A stretch of DNA of 64,000 nucleotides. Origin: Sunxiuqinia sp963678245. Lineage in GTDB: Bacteria; Bacteroidota; Bacteroidia; Bacteroidales; Prolixibacteraceae. How positions within the stretch are numbered: position 1 is the first letter of the stretch; each line of letters begins with the position of its first letter. This document shows positions 1 to 7,979 of this stretch, piece by piece. The position numbers and the translations under genes were made by a program. Under the pieces are notes generated by a model, which saw nothing but the letters and a program-made list of their open reading frames with translations, did not search any database and was not told where the DNA came from. The stretch covers positions 2,046,001 to 2,110,000 of the forward strand of contig OZ223309.1 of assembly GCA_965140765.1 (NCBI GenBank), read 5' to 3'.

Positions 1-115
1 TCAACAGATTCTTCCTTTCAGAAAACATGTTGTGCTAACAAGATTGGAAAATCATTTTTCTAAAAAATGAAGATCGTTAGGAATAAGCAACTTAGAAATG
101 TGACCATCTATCGCC

Positions 116-2722
116 TTAATTATTGTCAAACCAGCTTCGTTTCTTGTCTATCTTTAAGTCTTTAAGCATGGCTGATGAAGCATTAATTGTAAAGCTATAA
201 TGTTTACGCTGACCAAATGGCACAAAATTAAAGGCCATATTCCAGCAATGTAGCCGACGATTTATGTTGAAGGTGGTAAAAGAAAACTCACCGGCTTGAA
301 TATCAAAGTTTGTAGAAAGCGACATATTCCATTCGCGCGTTAATTTTAACCGGCCACTAAAGTTTAAACTCTGGTTGACTTGTGCATCATGATAATTACT
401 TCTTTTTGAATAGCTAAAGCTATAATTAAACCGAAAGTCCCATGGAATATCAAAATCGTAGTATTCGATGCTCCCATCAGGATACATGATTTGCTCACCT
501 ATTTCGTCTCCTTCTTCGGCATTCGCCTCTTCCTTCTTTTTCGATTTAAAAGACATCCCGAAGGAAAGGTTTGCATTGGTTAACCGACCCAACTTGGCTA
601 AGCCCGAAGCTTCATTCCACATAAACTGATTAATTCGGGTTCCCTTTTCATCAGTATTGTATGGGTCAACCGTCCCCCCAAAGTTCAGGCTTACACCTTT
701 AATTGTTGTCCGCCCATTTATTCTAATGGTACTTAGATTTAATGAATCAGCAATAAAATTGTACGATCCGCTAAATCCCAGATTATCGATAATCTTTACT
801 TTTTCAAATTTCTCTTCGTCCGATGTAGTATCGTTTTTAGCTGTCATTTTAGCTTCCAGGTTGTTGGTAAGTCCGAAGTTAATCGCTGCACTCTCTCCTC
901 TCCCGGCCGAACCAAAAATTGCACCTTTAAAACGATTGTAATAAATTTGATTTCCTTCATGATCCATATACGAGTCATAAAATTCGTATTTAGGGTCACC
1001 AAAATCCGGAGTATAACTAAAACTAACCGAAGGCGACATTTTATGTCTGATGGCTTTCATTCGGGAATTGGGGTTTTTCATTAAATACATCCCGTAAATA
1101 TTCGTTTGCGAACTCAGGCTAAATGAATAATTATAATTTCGACGAAAATGATAGATGGTATCCTCCCAAACAGTTCCTTCCTGAGCGACATTATCGTAGG
1201 CATAATTTTGAGTAATATAATTTGTATACCAACGCTCCGAATAACTAACACTGGGACTTACATTGACATATTTGAATAAATTAAAGTTCGGCAAGCTGAT
1301 TGGAATAGAGTGTTTCCATCCATTTTGCCAATCGCGTATAATTGACTGATTAAGCAATTCATCTTCTTTTGCCGTTATGGAGTTTTTTATATTACCGGTG
1401 TAGCTAAAGCCAATTTTCTCGTACCACTTTGGAGCCCCAACTCGATCTTTCTGTCGAAACGGATAGATTTTCGCCATGGAAAAGGTTAGCTCCGGAAAAC
1501 TTAATGAAATAGTCGTATCTCGTGAGTTTTGAGAATGCCTGAAACTGGCTGACATATTAAATGGTGAGTTTTCCCATTTTTTAGAATATGAAATACTCGA
1601 CGATTTAGTGGTTTGCAAATAGCTTTGTACATCATATGAGTTCTGCTTGTCGTAACTTGTTGTAGACAGGTTTACGCTGGCCGAAAATGATTGATATGGA
1701 TTGGCTTTACTGTCCTGCGAATGCGACCACTTAACTGAAAACCCCGGCGAACGGCTAAAATCAGGTAAGTCAGGATCGCTGTAACGGTTTACATTATACC
1801 TGAAATCAAAGTTTCCTGAAAATTTATACCGTTTTTTATAGTTGGTATGCACGTTGGCTCCCCACGAACCTTTAGAATAAATATCCCCTTTCATCGTTAA
1901 ATCGAAATAAGGACTTGCGGCCCAATAATAACCCCCTTCGCGCAAAAAGAATCCCCTGCTTTGTTCTTCGCCATAGGTAGGTATTATGATACCAGACGAA
2001 TAACTGGGTGAGTTTGGGAAGAATCCAAATGGAATCATTGGGAAATAAATCGGAAAATCTTCTAACACCAAGTATGCCGGCCCAGTAATAATTTTTTTGT
2101 TCGAAATAACCTTTGCTCTGGTCATTCTTAAATAAAAATGCGGATGGTCTGCATCACAGGTCGTATATTTCCCTTTTTTCAAAATAAAAGAGTTGGCATC
2201 AATTTTTTTGGTTCGCTCACTATGAACATATCCGTCGCCCTGCTGAGTTTTCACTTCAGTGATTATTCCCTTTTGAGTTTCAAAATTGTACCGCAGCGTT
2301 TTACTCTCAAACTCCTCCTCTCCATCTTTAAATACCGGCGAACCTTGGACAACCTCCACCGAATCAGGAACACCTTCCGCGTAAACCTCTTTCGTTTCCA
2401 AATCAAGTTCAATGTAATCGGCTTTCAGTTCAATCGTTTGATAAGTGACCATCGCCTCTTTGTATAAATATACCTTTTGGCCATCCAGCGAAATCACGAT
2501 AGAGTCCGATGCGTTATAATTTATAGGAGCTTCAAGAACCGTTGTATTTGCAGTATCCCGCTTCGCTATTGAATCCTGAGTGGCCGATACTCTGGATGAC
2601 AAAATAGAATCAGGCTTTAACTCAGGCTGAGGAATAGAAGAAAGTTCCGTGTCGGGCAATTCCTGTGCATAAGTATTAACACAGAAAAAAAACAAAATAT
2701 ATGTGAAGATTATTTTCGTCAA
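116..2722 (-). CDS. lptD: LPS-assembly outer-membrane protein LptD (OstA family)
   Basis: 868 residues, starting with a hydrophobic signal peptide that ends near residue 19 (CVNTYA|QE). After a Ser/Thr/Pro-rich linker comes an LptA/OstA-like periplasmic domain (about 85-210, with the D-x-D-E-x-K-E-V-Y-A-E-G type repeats), then a long aromatic-rich C-terminal region with alternating beta-strand patterns and the PIYFPMIPFGFFP segment typical of Bacteroidota LptD. The family forms the outer-membrane barrel that inserts lipopolysaccharide delivered by the Lpt bridge. The length fits Bacteroidota homologues. It is divergent from the amidase gene at 2844. A related OstA-like protein lies at 21695. 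The product family is secure; the exact barrel boundary was not determined. Confidence 0.88.
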   Translation of the reverse strand: MTKIIFTYILFFFCVNTYAQELPDTELSSIPQPELKPDSILSSRVSATQDSIAKRDTANTTVLEAPINYNASDSIVISLDGQKVYLYKEAMVTYQTIELKADYIELDLETKEVYAEGVPDSVEVVQGSPVFKDGEEEFESKTLRYNFETQKGIITEVKTQQGDGYVHSERTKKIDANSFILKKGKYTTCDADHPHFYLRMTRAKVISNKKIITGPAYLVLEDFPIYFPMIPFGFFPNSPSYSSGIIIPTYGEEQSRGFFLREGGYYWAASPYFDLTMKGDIYSKGSWGANVHTNYKKRYKFSGNFDFRYNVNRYSDPDLPDFSRSPGFSVKWSHSQDSKANPYQSFSASVNLSTTSYDKQNSYDVQSYLQTTKSSSISYSKKWENSPFNMSASFRHSQNSRDTTISLSFPELTFSMAKIYPFRQKDRVGAPKWYEKIGFSYTGNIKNSITAKEDELLNQSIIRDWQNGWKHSIPISLPNFNLFKYVNVSPSVSYSERWYTNYITQNYAYDNVAQEGTVWEDTIYHFRRNYNYSFSLSSQTNIYGMYLMKNPNSRMKAIRHKMSPSVSFSYTPDFGDPKYEFYDSYMDHEGNQIYYNRFKGAIFGSAGRGESAAINFGLTNNLEAKMTAKNDTTSDEEKFEKVKIIDNLGFSGSYNFIADSLNLSTIRINGRTTIKGVSLNFGGTVDPYNTDEKGTRINQFMWNEASGLAKLGRLTNANLSFGMSFKSKKKEEANAEEGDEIGEQIMYPDGSIEYYDFDIPWDFRFNYSFSYSKRSNYHDAQVNQSLNFSGRLKLTREWNMSLSTNFDIQAGEFSFTTFNINRRLHCWNMAFNFVPFGQRKHYSFTINASSAMLKDLKIDKKRSWFDNN

Positions 2723-2759
2723 ATCAGAAAATGTTAGCCATTTCGGTTACATTGGACTG

Positions 2760-2767
2760 CAAAAATA
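2760..2767 (-). promoter_or_regulatory. Candidate -7 box for lptD
   Basis: On the minus strand this reads TATTTTTG, a full match to the Bacteroidota -7 consensus TAnnTTTG. It lies about 38 bases upstream of the lptD start. A TTTG motif sits at 2783-2786 (minus), but the spacing of 15 is shorter than the usual 19-21, so the -33 part is weak. Confidence 0.35.
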
Positions 2768-2820
2768 TAAATTCAACCCAGACAAATGCGTGAACAAATG
2801 CAAAATAATTTTAATATTTC

Positions 2821-2828
2821 TATTTTTG
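2821..2828 (+). promoter_or_regulatory. Candidate -7 box for the amidase-mce pair
   Basis: TATTTTTG matches TAnnTTTG and ends 15 bases before the ATG at 2844. No convincing TTTG -33 element is present at the right distance. The position favours 2844 as the amidase start over the in-frame ATG at 2703, which would lie upstream of the promoter. Confidence 0.4.
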
Positions 2829-2843
2829 TTCCGTTCAAACAAC

Positions 2844-3992
2844 ATGTATATGAACATTAGCCGAAAGTTGTTTATTGTATTTCTGTGTGTATTTTTTGAA
2901 TTATTGAATCCTGCACAAGCAAAAAGCGCGCCAGATCACCCGTTTACAGTAATTATTGATCCCGGTCATGGAGGGAAAGATCCGGGTGCAGTATATAAAG
3001 GCATACGGGAAAAAGACATTGTATTAAACATTGGAATAAAACTCGGGAACTACCTGAAAGAGAAATTACCCGGTGTTCGTATAATTTACACTAGAAACAC
3101 CGATGTGTTTGTTCCATTACATCAGCGTGCTGTTATTGCAAATAGTAACAAGGCCGACCTTTTTGTTTCCTTACACGCTAACTATTGCGGAACTCCTTCG
3201 ATCACCGGAACCGAAACTTTTGTTTTAGGTCTCCACCGCTCAGAAGAAAACCTGGAGGTAGCCAAGAAAGAAAACTCTGTAATTTTGATGGAGGAAGATT
3301 ATTCTTCAACCTACCAGGGGTTTAATCCCAATTCACCCGAATCATACATCATGTTTGAAATGGTGCAAGATGAACACCTCGATCAAAGCATCAGCTTGGC
3401 TGCGTCAATTCAAAATCAGTTTAAGAATAGAGCCGGACGTCATGACCGTGGCGTAAAACAAGCAGGATTTCTGGTTTTACGACGAACAAGTATGCCAAGC
3501 GTATTGGTGGAAGCCGGTTTTTTAAGCAATCGCTATGAAGCAAACTATATGAACAGTGATGAAGGGCAGACCTATCTGGCTTCTGCCATATTCAGAGCAA
3601 TACGCGATTATAAAAATGCGGTTGATCACAAAAGTGAATATCAATTAGGTTCATCAATGCCCGAAAGGTTGAAACTATCAGCAGAAACCTCAGAAAAAGA
3701 GCTTTCTCAGGAAAAAGAAGAACACATCGACAAGTTTTATTTTAGTGTTCAACTAGCAGCCACCAGCAAGGCGATAGAACCAACACCAACCAATTTTAAA
3801 GGCCTTGAAAAAGTTGAGAGAAAGAAAATTAAATCTACCTTTAAGTTTTTCTACGGAAAAAGCAATTCGCTGGAAGAGATACAATCGCTTAAGCAACAAA
3901 TCATAGCAAAATATCCCGATGCATTTATTGTTGCTTTTGAAAATGAAGAGCCCATTTCGATCAAAAAAGCTTTGAGAAAAATAAAACCATAG
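2844..3992 (+). CDS. N-acetylmuramoyl-L-alanine amidase with C-terminal SPOR-like domain
   Basis: 382 residues from the chosen start. An in-frame ATG exists at 2703, but it would place about 47 non-signal residues before the signal peptide and upstream of a good -7 box. The order is signal peptide (to about residue 28), then an Amidase_3 domain with zinc ligands in DPGHGGKDPG, the Glu of IREKDI and the His of SLHAN, and the catalytic Glu in LVEAGFLSN. After a charged linker the last ~85 residues resemble a SPOR domain (FYFSVQLAAT ... PDAFIVAFENEEPISIKKALRKIK). The family cleaves the amide bond between MurNAc and the stem peptide, and the SPOR-like part would target it to denuded glycan. It is probably co-transcribed with the MCE gene 69 bases downstream. 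Confidence 0.88.
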   Translation: MYMNISRKLFIVFLCVFFELLNPAQAKSAPDHPFTVIIDPGHGGKDPGAVYKGIREKDIVLNIGIKLGNYLKEKLPGVRIIYTRNTDVFVPLHQRAVIANSNKADLFVSLHANYCGTPSITGTETFVLGLHRSEENLEVAKKENSVILMEEDYSSTYQGFNPNSPESYIMFEMVQDEHLDQSISLAASIQNQFKNRAGRHDRGVKQAGFLVLRRTSMPSVLVEAGFLSNRYEANYMNSDEGQTYLASAIFRAIRDYKNAVDHKSEYQLGSSMPERLKLSAETSEKELSQEKEEHIDKFYFSVQLAATSKAIEPTPTNFKGLEKVERKKIKSTFKFFYGKSNSLEEIQSLKQQIIAKYPDAFIVAFENEEPISIKKALRKIKP

Positions 3993-4061
3993 TTCTGATC
4001 TCATTGTTTGTTTAGTATCAGAATGCTTACTAATATTGTATAAAACAAGCTGAAAACAATT

Positions 4062-5327
4062 ATGAAACTGTCTAAATACGCCAAACTAGGAATTCTTATC
4101 GTCTTTAGTTTTGCCATCTTTATTTGGGGAATGAACTATTTGAAAGGAATCGATTTCTTCAAACAAAACACAAGCTACTATGTTGTTTATGAGAGAATTG
4201 ATGGACTCCTCGAATCAAGTGCTGTTATGATTAATGGCTACCAAGTCGGTCAGGTTAAAACGATCGACTTTTCAAACAGAAATGATGGTAGTTTGGTCGT
4301 TAATTTTTCGCTGGAAGGAGACTTTGAAATCCCGGAAGGTTCCATCGCTAGAATTGTTTCTTCGGATCTCATGGGTACCAAATCTATCGTATTGCAAATC
4401 AATCCCTCAAATGTATACTATCAGGAAGGTGACACGATCCCCGGAAGTATTGAAGAAGGCTTGAAAGAACAAGTGAGCATGCAGGTACTCCCTTTAAAAA
4501 ATAAAGCGGAACAGCTTTTAGCATCGCTTGATTCTGCCATTACGGTAGTAACGTACGTTTTTAATGAAGAAGCACGAAAAAACCTTTCAGAAAGTTTTGC
4601 TCATATTAATCAGACCATATTGAATCTGGAGTCAGTATCAGCTGATATTAACGAACTGCTTGGTGCTGAAAAATCCAATTTGAAAGGGATTATTCAAAAC
4701 ATGAACAAAATTAGTTCAACCCTTAACGAGAATTCTGATGACTTTACAAACATCATAGGTAATTTTTCATCTATAAGCGACAGTTTAGCGGCTGTGAATA
4801 TAGCTGGTATGGTTTCGGATCTGCAAATGTCAGTACAAGGAATTAACGCCGTGTTGGCTAAAATCGAAAGCGGAGAAGGCACTGCTGGTAAACTTTTAGG
4901 TGACGAACAGCTATACGATAACCTGGCGGAGATGAGCCAAAGCCTGGATTTCTTGTTAAAAGATATTCGGAACAACCCGAAACGCTACGTTCATTTTTCC
5001 GCATTCGACCTTGGAAAAGATGTTTATATCTCTCCTCAAAAGGAAAAAAACAAGACCAGTCAAACTGAATACACTTTCAAAGTACACCTTATTTCAAGCC
5101 CATCAAGATTATCGAAAAACAATACCATGTTTAGCGATTTCGATCAAGTCGAAGAAGTTGAAATTTCAGGAGGATATAGTTATTTAACTGGCGAAACATC
5201 TGACATCGCAAAAGTTATGAAAACTCACACTGCTGCTAAAACTGTTTTTCCTGATGCAAGTATAATCGCTTTCAAAAATGGGCGAAAAGTACGGTTAGAA
5301 AAGGCTTTAAGGAAATTAGGAAATTAG
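4062..5327 (+). CDS. MCE/MlaD family lipid-transport protein with SPOR-like C-terminus
   Basis: 421 residues. An N-terminal membrane anchor (about 8-25, LGILIVFSFAIFIWGMNYLKG) is followed by an MCE domain (about 37-115, SYYVVYERIDGL...VMINGYQVGQVKTIDF). A long helical region (about 135-300) probably forms the tunnel or coiled-coil part. MCE proteins carry phospholipids between the membranes with an ABC transporter, but no MlaE/MlaF genes are next to it here. The last ~85 residues are not part of MlaD. They resemble the C-terminal domain of the preceding amidase (PDASIIAFKNGRKVRLEKALRKLG). The length is more than twice that of E. coli MlaD (about 183), as is usual in Bacteroidota. Confidence 0.82.
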   Translation: MKLSKYAKLGILIVFSFAIFIWGMNYLKGIDFFKQNTSYYVVYERIDGLLESSAVMINGYQVGQVKTIDFSNRNDGSLVVNFSLEGDFEIPEGSIARIVSSDLMGTKSIVLQINPSNVYYQEGDTIPGSIEEGLKEQVSMQVLPLKNKAEQLLASLDSAITVVTYVFNEEARKNLSESFAHINQTILNLESVSADINELLGAEKSNLKGIIQNMNKISSTLNENSDDFTNIIGNFSSISDSLAAVNIAGMVSDLQMSVQGINAVLAKIESGEGTAGKLLGDEQLYDNLAEMSQSLDFLLKDIRNNPKRYVHFSAFDLGKDVYISPQKEKNKTSQTEYTFKVHLISSPSRLSKNNTMFSDFDQVEEVEISGGYSYLTGETSDIAKVMKTHTAAKTVFPDASIIAFKNGRKVRLEKALRKLGN

Positions 5328-5602
5328 CATCCGAATTGTTCTAAAAAAATATTGAAATACTCAAGTCCCTCTAAATACAACACTTCCAAAAGAATAATAT
5401 TTTAAACACCTGATAATCTGATTGTTGTACAGCATAAAAAATTAATATTTTTTAACTGTCTGACTAATAACTAGATTGTATCCTTTTCTTAAAAGTCAAG
5501 CAATTTTGCATTTTTTTAATACTTTTTTTTTCACAAAATTTGTTTTCGGGAATTCAAATAGGGAAAAAATTTGTCGAACATATATTAATCCTGCTGTTCA
5601 AA

Positions 5603-7033
5603 ATGAGTAACAATCATCTTGCTGTATGGAATCGTTGTCTGTCTGTTATTAAAGATAATGTTCCAGCAATTAGTTTTAAAACATGGTTTGAGCCAATCGT
5701 TCCAGTAAAGATCAACAATCAAGTGTTGACGATTCAAGTTCCAAGTCCATTCTTTTATGAATACTTGGAAGAGCAATACATTGACTTGCTTCGTAAGACA
5801 TTGCGTAAAGAAGTTGGGAACGAAGCGAAATTGGAATATGTTGTTGTTATGGGGAATAACCAGAACAATACTCAACCATACACCGTCAAGTATCCAACAA
5901 ACAACAATAGTAAAATCCAGAATAAACCACTCAATGTACCATTAAGAACAGAGGGGAAATCATCAATTAAAAATCCGTTTATCATTCCTGGAATCCAAAA
6001 GCTTCAAGTTGATCCTCAATTAAAAGCGGATAACACGTTTGAGAATTTTGTTGAAGGAGAATGTAATAGATTAGCACGTAGTGCAGGCTATGCTGTATCG
6101 CAAAATCCGGGAGGAACAGCTTTTAATCCGCTAATGATTTACGGTAATTCAGGATTAGGAAAAACACACCTTGCTCACGCAATTGGTATTGAGGTAAAAG
6201 AACAGTTTCCTGAGAAAATTGTCTTGTACGTAAATGCCAATAAATTTCAAACACAGTTCACCGAAGCCATTCGGAATAATAACCGAAATGACTTCCTTCA
6301 TTTTTACCAAATGATTGATGTATTGATTTTAGATGATGTACATGAATTTGCGGGGAAAGAAAAAACACAGGAAACATTCTTTCATATTTTCAATCACCTT
6401 CACCAAAGCGGAAAGCAATTGATATTGACGTCAGACAAGCCTCCAATTGAGCTAAAAGGCATGGAACAGAGATTGTTATCTCGATTTAAATGGGGACTAA
6501 CTGCAGACTTGCAAATTCCTGATTTTGAAACCAGAATGGAGATTCTGAAAAGAAAAACCTATAAGGATGGTATTGAAATCAACGACGAAGTTTTGGAATA
6601 CATCGCCTCGCACATTGGAAATAACGTTCGCGAATTGGAGGGTGCTCTGGTTTCATTATTGGCCCAGTCTACATTAAATCGTAAAGAAGTAACGATTGAA
6701 CTAGCCAGCGACATGGTCAATAAACTGGTAAAAAGCTCAAAAAGAGAATTGTCAATCGACTATATTTCAAAAGTGGTTTGCGATTATTTCAGTATGCCGA
6801 CAGATTCACTTCAGGCAAGAACCCGTAAACGAGAGATCGTTCAAGCCAGACAGCTGGCCATGTATTTCTCAAAAAGCCTGACGAAATCGTCACTAGCCTC
6901 TATCGGATCTCAAATAGGAAATAAAGACCACGCCACGGTATTACATGCTTGTAAGACGGTGAACAACCTCAAAGACACCGACAAAAACTTTAAGGTCTTT
7001 GTTGATGAAATAGAAAAGAAATTAAAGATGTAA
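5603..7033 (+). CDS. dnaA: Chromosomal replication initiator DnaA
   Basis: 476 residues starting MSNNHLAVW. A longer frame opens at 5540, but its extra 21 residues do not belong to DnaA. Domain I (about 1-75, W-x-x-C-L, ISFKTWFEPI) is followed by a variable linker, then the AAA+ domain with Walker A GNSGLGKTH (about 181-189), Walker B VLILDDVHEF, and sensor II LEGAL. The C-terminal DNA-binding domain carries the signature DHATVLHACKTV. DnaA binds DnaA boxes and melts oriC. No DnaA-box cluster was recognised in the 275 AT-rich bases upstream, so oriC is not placed. A strong terminator follows at 7039. Confidence 0.96.
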   Translation: MSNNHLAVWNRCLSVIKDNVPAISFKTWFEPIVPVKINNQVLTIQVPSPFFYEYLEEQYIDLLRKTLRKEVGNEAKLEYVVVMGNNQNNTQPYTVKYPTNNNSKIQNKPLNVPLRTEGKSSIKNPFIIPGIQKLQVDPQLKADNTFENFVEGECNRLARSAGYAVSQNPGGTAFNPLMIYGNSGLGKTHLAHAIGIEVKEQFPEKIVLYVNANKFQTQFTEAIRNNNRNDFLHFYQMIDVLILDDVHEFAGKEKTQETFFHIFNHLHQSGKQLILTSDKPPIELKGMEQRLLSRFKWGLTADLQIPDFETRMEILKRKTYKDGIEINDEVLEYIASHIGNNVRELEGALVSLLAQSTLNRKEVTIELASDMVNKLVKSSKRELSIDYISKVVCDYFSMPTDSLQARTRKREIVQARQLAMYFSKSLTKSSLASIGSQIGNKDHATVLHACKTVNNLKDTDKNFKVFVDEIEKKLKM

Positions 7034-7038
7034 ATAAC

Positions 7039-7066
7039 GGCAGGTCATTATGATCTGCCTTTTTTT
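7039..7066 (+). terminator. Intrinsic terminator after dnaA
   Basis: GGCAGGTC-ATTAT-GATCTGCC hairpin (one G-T pair) at 7039-7059 followed by seven T at 7060-7066. It lies 5 bases after the dnaA stop and separates dnaA from the yigZ-type gene. Confidence 0.8.
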
Positions 7067-7077
7067 ATCCTTGAAAG

Positions 7078-7680
7078 ATGACTGATTCATTTCTGACCAT
7101 TTCAAAAGCTGAAGAAGGATTGTTTAAAGAAAAAGGCAGCAAATTTATTGCTTACGCCTATCCGGTTGAAACAGAGGAAGAAATTAAAGAGCTGATCCAA
7201 GAACTAAAGAAAACTCATCATTCTGCACGGCACCATTGTTATGCCTGGCGATTGGGAGCTAATAAAAAACGTTTCCGTGCAAATGACGATGGAGAACCTT
7301 CATCCACAGCAGGGAAGCCGATTTTAGGACAAATTAAGCGTAATAATCTCACCAATGTATTGGTAGTTGTGGTTCGCTACTTTGGCGGCACTTTACTTGG
7401 CGTTGGCGGGCTGATAACTGCCTACAAAGAAGCCAGTGCTGATGTCCTTCAGAAAGCAACGATCATCGAAAAATTAGTCGAAACGACTTTTGAGATTGAC
7501 TTTGACTATTCGATGATGAATCCGGTGATGCGCATTTTTAAAGAAGACAAGCTGGAACAAAAGAAAAACCAGTTCGAACTACGGTGTAAAATAACAAGTT
7601 CGATCCGAAATAGCGAAGCCAATCGGGTAATCGAAAAATTTGAAAAGCTGGAAGGTGTTGAAATACGGGTTATTGAATAA
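7078..7680 (+). CDS. YigZ/IMPACT family protein
   Basis: 200 residues, the usual size of the YigZ family. The N-terminal UPF0029/IMPACT domain shows KGSKFIAYA, the HHSARHHCYAWRLG block, and the signature DDGEPSSTAGKPIL, followed by VVVRYFGGTLLGVGGLI. The C-terminal ~60 residues form the second, ferredoxin-like domain. The biochemical role of bacterial YigZ is not settled; eukaryotic IMPACT modulates GCN2. The gene starts 12 bases after the dnaA terminator T-tract, so it needs its own promoter or read-through. Confidence 0.85.
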   Translation: MTDSFLTISKAEEGLFKEKGSKFIAYAYPVETEEEIKELIQELKKTHHSARHHCYAWRLGANKKRFRANDDGEPSSTAGKPILGQIKRNNLTNVLVVVVRYFGGTLLGVGGLITAYKEASADVLQKATIIEKLVETTFEIDFDYSMMNPVMRIFKEDKLEQKKNQFELRCKITSSIRNSEANRVIEKFEKLEGVEIRVIE

Positions 7681-7749
7681 AATTCGATCTGTTAATAAGT
7701 CAGTAATAAATCCTGTCCATTGTCATATGTTTATATATACTAGATTAAC

Positions 7750-7757
7750 TAATTTTG
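7750..7757 (+). promoter_or_regulatory. Candidate -7 box of the pyrL-pyrBI transcript
   Basis: TAATTTTG matches TAnnTTTG exactly. TTTA at 7730-7733 is the nearest -33-like motif (spacing about 16, weak). Transcription would begin near 7762-7764, only a few bases before the leader ATG at 7765. Confidence 0.45.
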
Positions 7758-7764
7758 AGTTTTG

Positions 7765-7920
7765 ATGAAGCGTTTAATCGTTCAATATAGTTCCCAACGA
7801 GGTGATCAGGATCACCTGACAATTTTTTTCCCATTCGTTGAACGTTGCATCACCCATTTTTTTGACAGAAGCTTTTGCTCAACACATAATTTTATTACCG
7901 GCCTTTATTCCGGAAAATGA
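7765..7920 (+). CDS. Putative pyrBI leader peptide (PyrL-like)
   Basis: A 51-codon reading frame (MKRLIVQYSS... ending GLYSGK) that has not been called as a gene. It lies in the 299 bases between yigZ and pyrB and ends in TGA at 7918-7920, one base before the 5' arm of a strong terminator (7921-7951). It contains two runs of seven T (7823-7829, encoding part of IFFPF; 7857-7863, encoding HFFD). E. coli pyrL likewise encodes a Phe-Phe-Phe-Pro run at its U-rich pause region and is followed by an attenuator before pyrB. A ribosome finishing this ORF would cover the 5' arm of the terminator. Seen: ORF, T-runs, terminator. Inferred: that it is translated and acts in UTP-sensitive attenuation. It could instead be an untranslated structured leader. 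Confidence 0.5.
   Translation: MKRLIVQYSSQRGDQDHLTIFFPFVERCITHFFDRSFCSTHNFITGLYSGK
7795..7840 (+). promoter_or_regulatory. Structured element in the pyrBI leader (candidate pause hairpin)
   Basis: GGTGAT-CAGG-ATCACC (7801-7816) forms a perfect hairpin directly before TGACAA and the T7 tract at 7823-7829. CAACGA (7795-7800) pairs with TCGTTG (7835-7840), enclosing this hairpin and the T tract. A second ATCACC at 7849-7854 could replace the 3' arm, and CGTTCAA (7779-7785) can pair with TTGAACG (7838-7844), so alternative folds exist. The 16-bp palindrome could also be a protein-binding operator. Confidence 0.45.
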
Positions 7921-7957
7921 AAACCAATAGGATATTTAATCCTGTTGGTTTTTTTTT
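7921..7957 (+). terminator. Intrinsic terminator (attenuator) upstream of pyrB
   Basis: A 13-bp stem with one T-G pair: AAACCAATAGGAT (7921-7933) against ATCCTGTTGGTTT (7939-7951), loop ATTTA, and a continuous T-tract 7949-7957. It begins one base after the leader ORF stop and ends 22 bases before the pyrB ATG. With no complete gene between promoter and terminator, its natural role is to control entry into pyrBI. Confidence 0.75.
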
Positions 7958-7979
7958 GAAACCTTAATAAAAAGATCGC

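Noticed and set aside
2703..2843. Longer start for the amidase at ATG 2703
   Set aside because: It places 47 residues without homology ahead of the signal peptide, starts upstream of a good -7 box, and overlaps the lptD start.
5328..5602. oriC next to dnaA
   Set aside because: AT-rich, but no cluster of DnaA boxes (TTATNCACA type) was recognised.
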